Program-made: the position numbers and the translations under genes
Shown here: positions 61,260 to 64,000 of the stretch, in pieces
Numbering within the stretch: the first letter of the stretch is position 1
Layout: each line of letters begins with the position of its first letter
Assembly (NCBI GenBank): GCA_949361645.1
Contig: OX442431.1
Span: 6,755,349-6,819,348, forward strand
Length of the DNA: 64,000 bases
DNA from: Spongilla lacustris
Taxonomy: Eukaryota > Porifera > Demospongiae > Spongillida > Spongillidae
Direction of reading: 5' to 3'
Notes under the pieces: model-generated
Told to the model about the DNA's origin: nothing
Database searches by the model: none
What the model saw: only the letters and a program-made list of their open reading frames with translations

Positions 61260-63903
61260 TTAAGGGCGTTTTTTCTTAGCAACCTTCAGCCGTTGACCCT
61301 CCCCAGTGAATGGTGTGAAGCCATCCTTCTCTGTTTCCTGGAGGGGGAGAAAAATAAGGAGTTGTGGAAGGGCACAATATTTCATGTTTTGTTTTTTTTC
61401 CCCATACAATGGATCTAATAAATCAAATAGAGTACAAGCACAAGTTACATGACATTGATGAGCGTTGCTATCTTCATACACCATCACAACACCATCACAA
61501 CACCATCATAACGCCATCATAACACCATCACAACAACATCATAACACCATCATAACGCCATCATAACACCATCACAACAACATCATAACACCATCATAAC
61601 ACCATCACAACACCATCACAATACCATCACAACACCATCACAACACCATCATAACACCAACATAACAATAAGATTAAGCACACCAACTTTTCTACCGTAT
61701 TATATATTATTATGTACTTTTATTAAAAACATGTATAGGCAATTAAATACGTACAGTAATGACTGATACAGAACGCTACTATTATGAAGATTTATGTGCA
61801 TGGCTCAAATACATAACTAATTACACAACATCTAAATCTATTGAACCAGTACACACCCCAAAACCAATGCAGCACAATTTCTCAATGAAGGACATGATCA
61901 GAGGAAATTCTTAACCTTGTCTAAGCTTTTTAATGGAGTCAGTGGTGTCCGCATAGGGGGCCCAGGCATTTGGAGCAGATTCCCCCCCCCCCCCTCCCCC
62001 ATCAATTAATGAAGTACACCATACATGTATCAGAATGGCTCTGCGCAACTTTACCTTTTCACTTTTTCAGCATACATACACTTATCGATATGAGCGAATA
62101 ACTATAATTGAACAATTGGCCATAACAAACTGCGAGCTGTTCTTTGTTTTTAGAGCACTAGTGCTTGAACAAACACTACAGCGTTTGCTATGTGAGTAAA
62201 TTTATTTTTATTTTTGCATACGTGTTACTCTTTGCATTTATTACTCGTACCTGCTTAAAAACAAAATGGACTCTGCAAGATAAATTACTCCCAAATGATG
62301 TAAATAATGCAAATGCTATGCTGGCAGAGACTAGCATCCCATTGATATTACATACCACACTACTACACGTACACATTTTTACTCACATGATAGTGTATTG
62401 ATTTTTTTAGCAGTTTTAAGCCACTGAAAATGCAAAAACTTCTGGGGGCCTCACCCCAGCGATGGGGGTGAGGGGAGGAGAGCTTACAGCACCCCCCCAT
62501 ATCTCTTAGCTGGCACCCCCATCCCCTTCCCACAACGGCCTAGTACCATTCTACTTCTTAACTCTGATTTGGAACTTTATTTCAGTATGAGCCCCAAGCC
62601 TTGTGCAAATAGGGGGGTGTGGTGGCTGACTTCTCCACAGTACCACTATTCAATGTTTCACACTAGGTGCCTCTGATCCATACCAGTGTGTCAGCGAGTG
62701 TGTACAGAATGACTAGCAGCAGTGAGAGAAAATGCCCGTGCTTTCGTACTACATGTAGATGAATTAGCTAACCAGAATCAATAACTTGGACAATGCGCTA
62801 GTCATCAACATCTATATTGCAACGAAATTTTTGCAATCTGATTGGTCAAATGCAGGTATCTAATTTTATGTACAAACCTAGTCCCCGAGGGCAGGTTCTC
62901 TGTGGATTCTCTACCATAGACTACCCACCCTTCGGCAATTAGAAAACCCACCCTACATTTATTGCTTGCTACGCACACATTGCTATAATCTAAATCAGTC
63001 AGATACTGAAACCGTCATGATCCACGTGATTTATTAATAGAATCCCCTGGGCCCTTAGCTGTGCCCTCATTGCTACAACCCAGGGCCCTCAAGAGTACAC
63101 GTAGATCCCTCAGTTTCGGTGTCTAACTAAAATTTTGGGTGATGATCACAAAAGGGGGTGTGGCTCACCATTGATTCTTCCGGCTCTGCTTTCAACAGCT
63201 TCGCTTTCACAAATGTCAGCTTTCCTTTTTTGTAGTTATAGTTCGGAATACCTCGCTCCCTGCAGCGAGAGAAAAATGGCTGACTGACACTCACTGACAC
63301 ACTAGGTATGGATCAGAGGCACCTAGTGTGAAACATTGAATAGTGGTACTGTGGAGAAGTCAGCCACCACACCATACCTTAAATGTTCATCCTCTATCTT
63401 GGTTAGAACTCTATAATGCCCAACTCCTCCCCCCCCTCTCTCCTCCCTCCCCCTCCCTCCTCCCTCCCCCCTCCCTCCCCCTCCCTCCTCCCTCCCCCTC
63501 CCTCCTCCCTCCCCCTCCCTCCTCCCTCCCCCTCCCTTCTCCCTCCCCCTCCCTCCTCCCTCCCCCTCCCTCCTCCCTCCCCCTCCTACTCTGAACACTC
63601 ACACTTTGGGGGGAGGCTGATCAGGTGCCTTTACATTCTTTGTCTTTCCATCGAGCCTCTGACCCTCCCCTGCAAACACCTGTAGTGACAGGACACACAT
63701 GGGAGTGCAGGCAGTCAGCTTAGGACATACCTCAGTCCTGAAACAACAATGCACACACTGCACACACACATGCACACACACGTGCACACACACGTGCACA
63801 CACACACACTGCACTGCACACAAATTACATGTATTCACACACTCACCTTGAATTTCCTACTATTCTGTTCTAGGGCTGCCTTTATTAGCTCTTCTTTCTC
63901 CAT
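61260..63903 (-). CDS. UFD1: UFD1, ubiquitin fusion degradation protein 1, C-terminal exons (gene continues past the window)
   Basis: Four minus-strand exons join in frame: 63847-63903, 63603-63679, 63169-63259 and 61260-61337 with the stop. They read EKEELIKAALEQNSRKFK, then VFAGEGQRLDGKTKNVKAPD, then VERGIPNYNYKKGKLTFVKA, then ETEKDGFTPFTGEGQRLKVA and KKKRP. Human UFD1 ends with the same blocks in the same order: FRAFSGSGNRLDGK, RGIPNYEFKLGKITF and FVAFSGEGQSLRKKGRKP. This tail binds NPL4 and Cdc48/p97. UFD1-NPL4 directs ubiquitinated proteins to p97 in ER-associated and nuclear degradation. The ubiquitin-binding N-terminal domain must lie to the right of the window, since exon 63847-63903 begins in phase 0 after CAG. 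Part of an inverted repeat lies in each intron beside exon 63169-63259. Confidence 0.85.
61479..61672. repeat. Minisatellite in UFD1 intron
   Basis: Repeats of CACCATCATAA and CACCATCACAA (11 bp) in varying order over about 190 bp. Confidence 0.95.
62613..62703. repeat. Left arm of an inverted repeat flanking a UFD1 exon
   Basis: About 90 bp beginning GTGTGGTGGCTGACTTCTCC and running past CACTAGGTGCCTCTGATCCA. Its reverse complement lies at 63285-63376 with few differences. The arms sit in the introns on either side of exon 63169-63259. Confidence 0.85.
62997..63128. mobile_element. Diverged inverted-repeat element related to 50707-50850
   Basis: The left part AGATACTGAAACCG and the right part CAGTTTCGGTGTCTAACTA form imperfect inverted ends around GGGCCC-centred sequence. 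It shares end motifs with the element at 50707-50850. The right end falls 40 bp from UFD1 exon 63169-63259. Confidence 0.45.
63285..63376. repeat. Right arm of an inverted repeat flanking a UFD1 exon
   Basis: Reverse complement of 62613-62703. It lies in the UFD1 intron between exons 63603-63679 and 63169-63259. Confidence 0.85.
63424..63590. repeat. CCTCCCTCC pyrimidine minisatellite in UFD1 intron
   Basis: About 170 bp of CCCTCCTCCCTCCCC-type units, all pyrimidine on the plus strand. On the UFD1-coding strand it is a purine array with many G-runs, ending 13 bp from the splice donor of exon 63603-63679. Confidence 0.9.
63750..63815. repeat. (CA)n microsatellite with ACGTG interruptions
   Basis: CA repeats interrupted by TGCACACACACG units in the UFD1 intron between 63680 and 63846. 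Confidence 0.9.
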
Positions 63904-64000
63904 CTGGCACAAGCACACACATAATTATGCACAGTCACATGTGTAGAGGAAGTTAACAACTGCACATATTGGGCATCTGCATGCAGTACACACACACACA

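Noticed and set aside
1..64000. tRNA or rRNA genes
   Set aside because: No cloverleaf-like sequence with recognisable A and B boxes and no rRNA-like segment was noticed. A covariance-model scan was not possible.

Overview
This window is animal nuclear DNA. Its genes are split by many GT-AG introns, the gene families are metazoan (classical calpain with a penta-EF-hand domain, an ankyrin-ROC-COR protein with a death-fold tail, a THAP zinc finger, UFD1), and the introns are packed with minisatellites and DNA-transposon debris. A sponge or another early-branching invertebrate fits best, because compact genes, microsatellite-rich introns and ankyrin/Roco/death-fold combinations are typical there. 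The phylum is an inference; the animal assignment is not in doubt.

Positions 1-43300 hold a cluster of four calpain genes. Copy A (1397-8012, +), copy B (9221-24416, +) and copy D (36515-43261, -) each have 17 exons with the same phases and nearly the same exon lengths. They encode predicted proteins of 684, 682 and 679 residues with a complete Cys-His-Asn triad, a domain III and a C-terminal penta-EF-hand domain. Copy C (26627-35698, +) is more divergent, has nine exons at the same positions and stops after domain III, so it is a 492-residue calpain without EF hands. A and D are an inverted pair, and C and D are convergent. Most of the size difference between the genes comes from tandem repeats and mobile-element relics in the introns. 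These include a 1 kb 15-bp array, fragments of a LINE-type C-terminal domain, a 1.8 kb foldback element, a pure GAGGG array of about 735 bp, and a hAT relic with an exact 8-bp target duplication.

Positions 43300-51090 hold no intact long gene. They contain broken pieces of a beta-propeller coding sequence, a microsatellite, a short THAP-domain gene on the minus strand, and two adjacent foldback elements.

Positions 51093-59231 (+) hold the most interesting gene. Five exons can be joined in frame into a predicted protein of about 1941 residues: 30 ankyrin repeats arranged as 15 two-repeat modules, then a ROC GTPase with P-loop and DSGGQ motifs, a COR domain, and a CARD-like death-fold tail. 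This resembles the non-kinase part of DAPK1 and suggests a signalling or innate-immune switch.

Positions 59232-64000 hold another broken beta-propeller fragment and, on the minus strand, the last four exons of UFD1, a Cdc48/p97 cofactor gene that runs off the right edge of the window.
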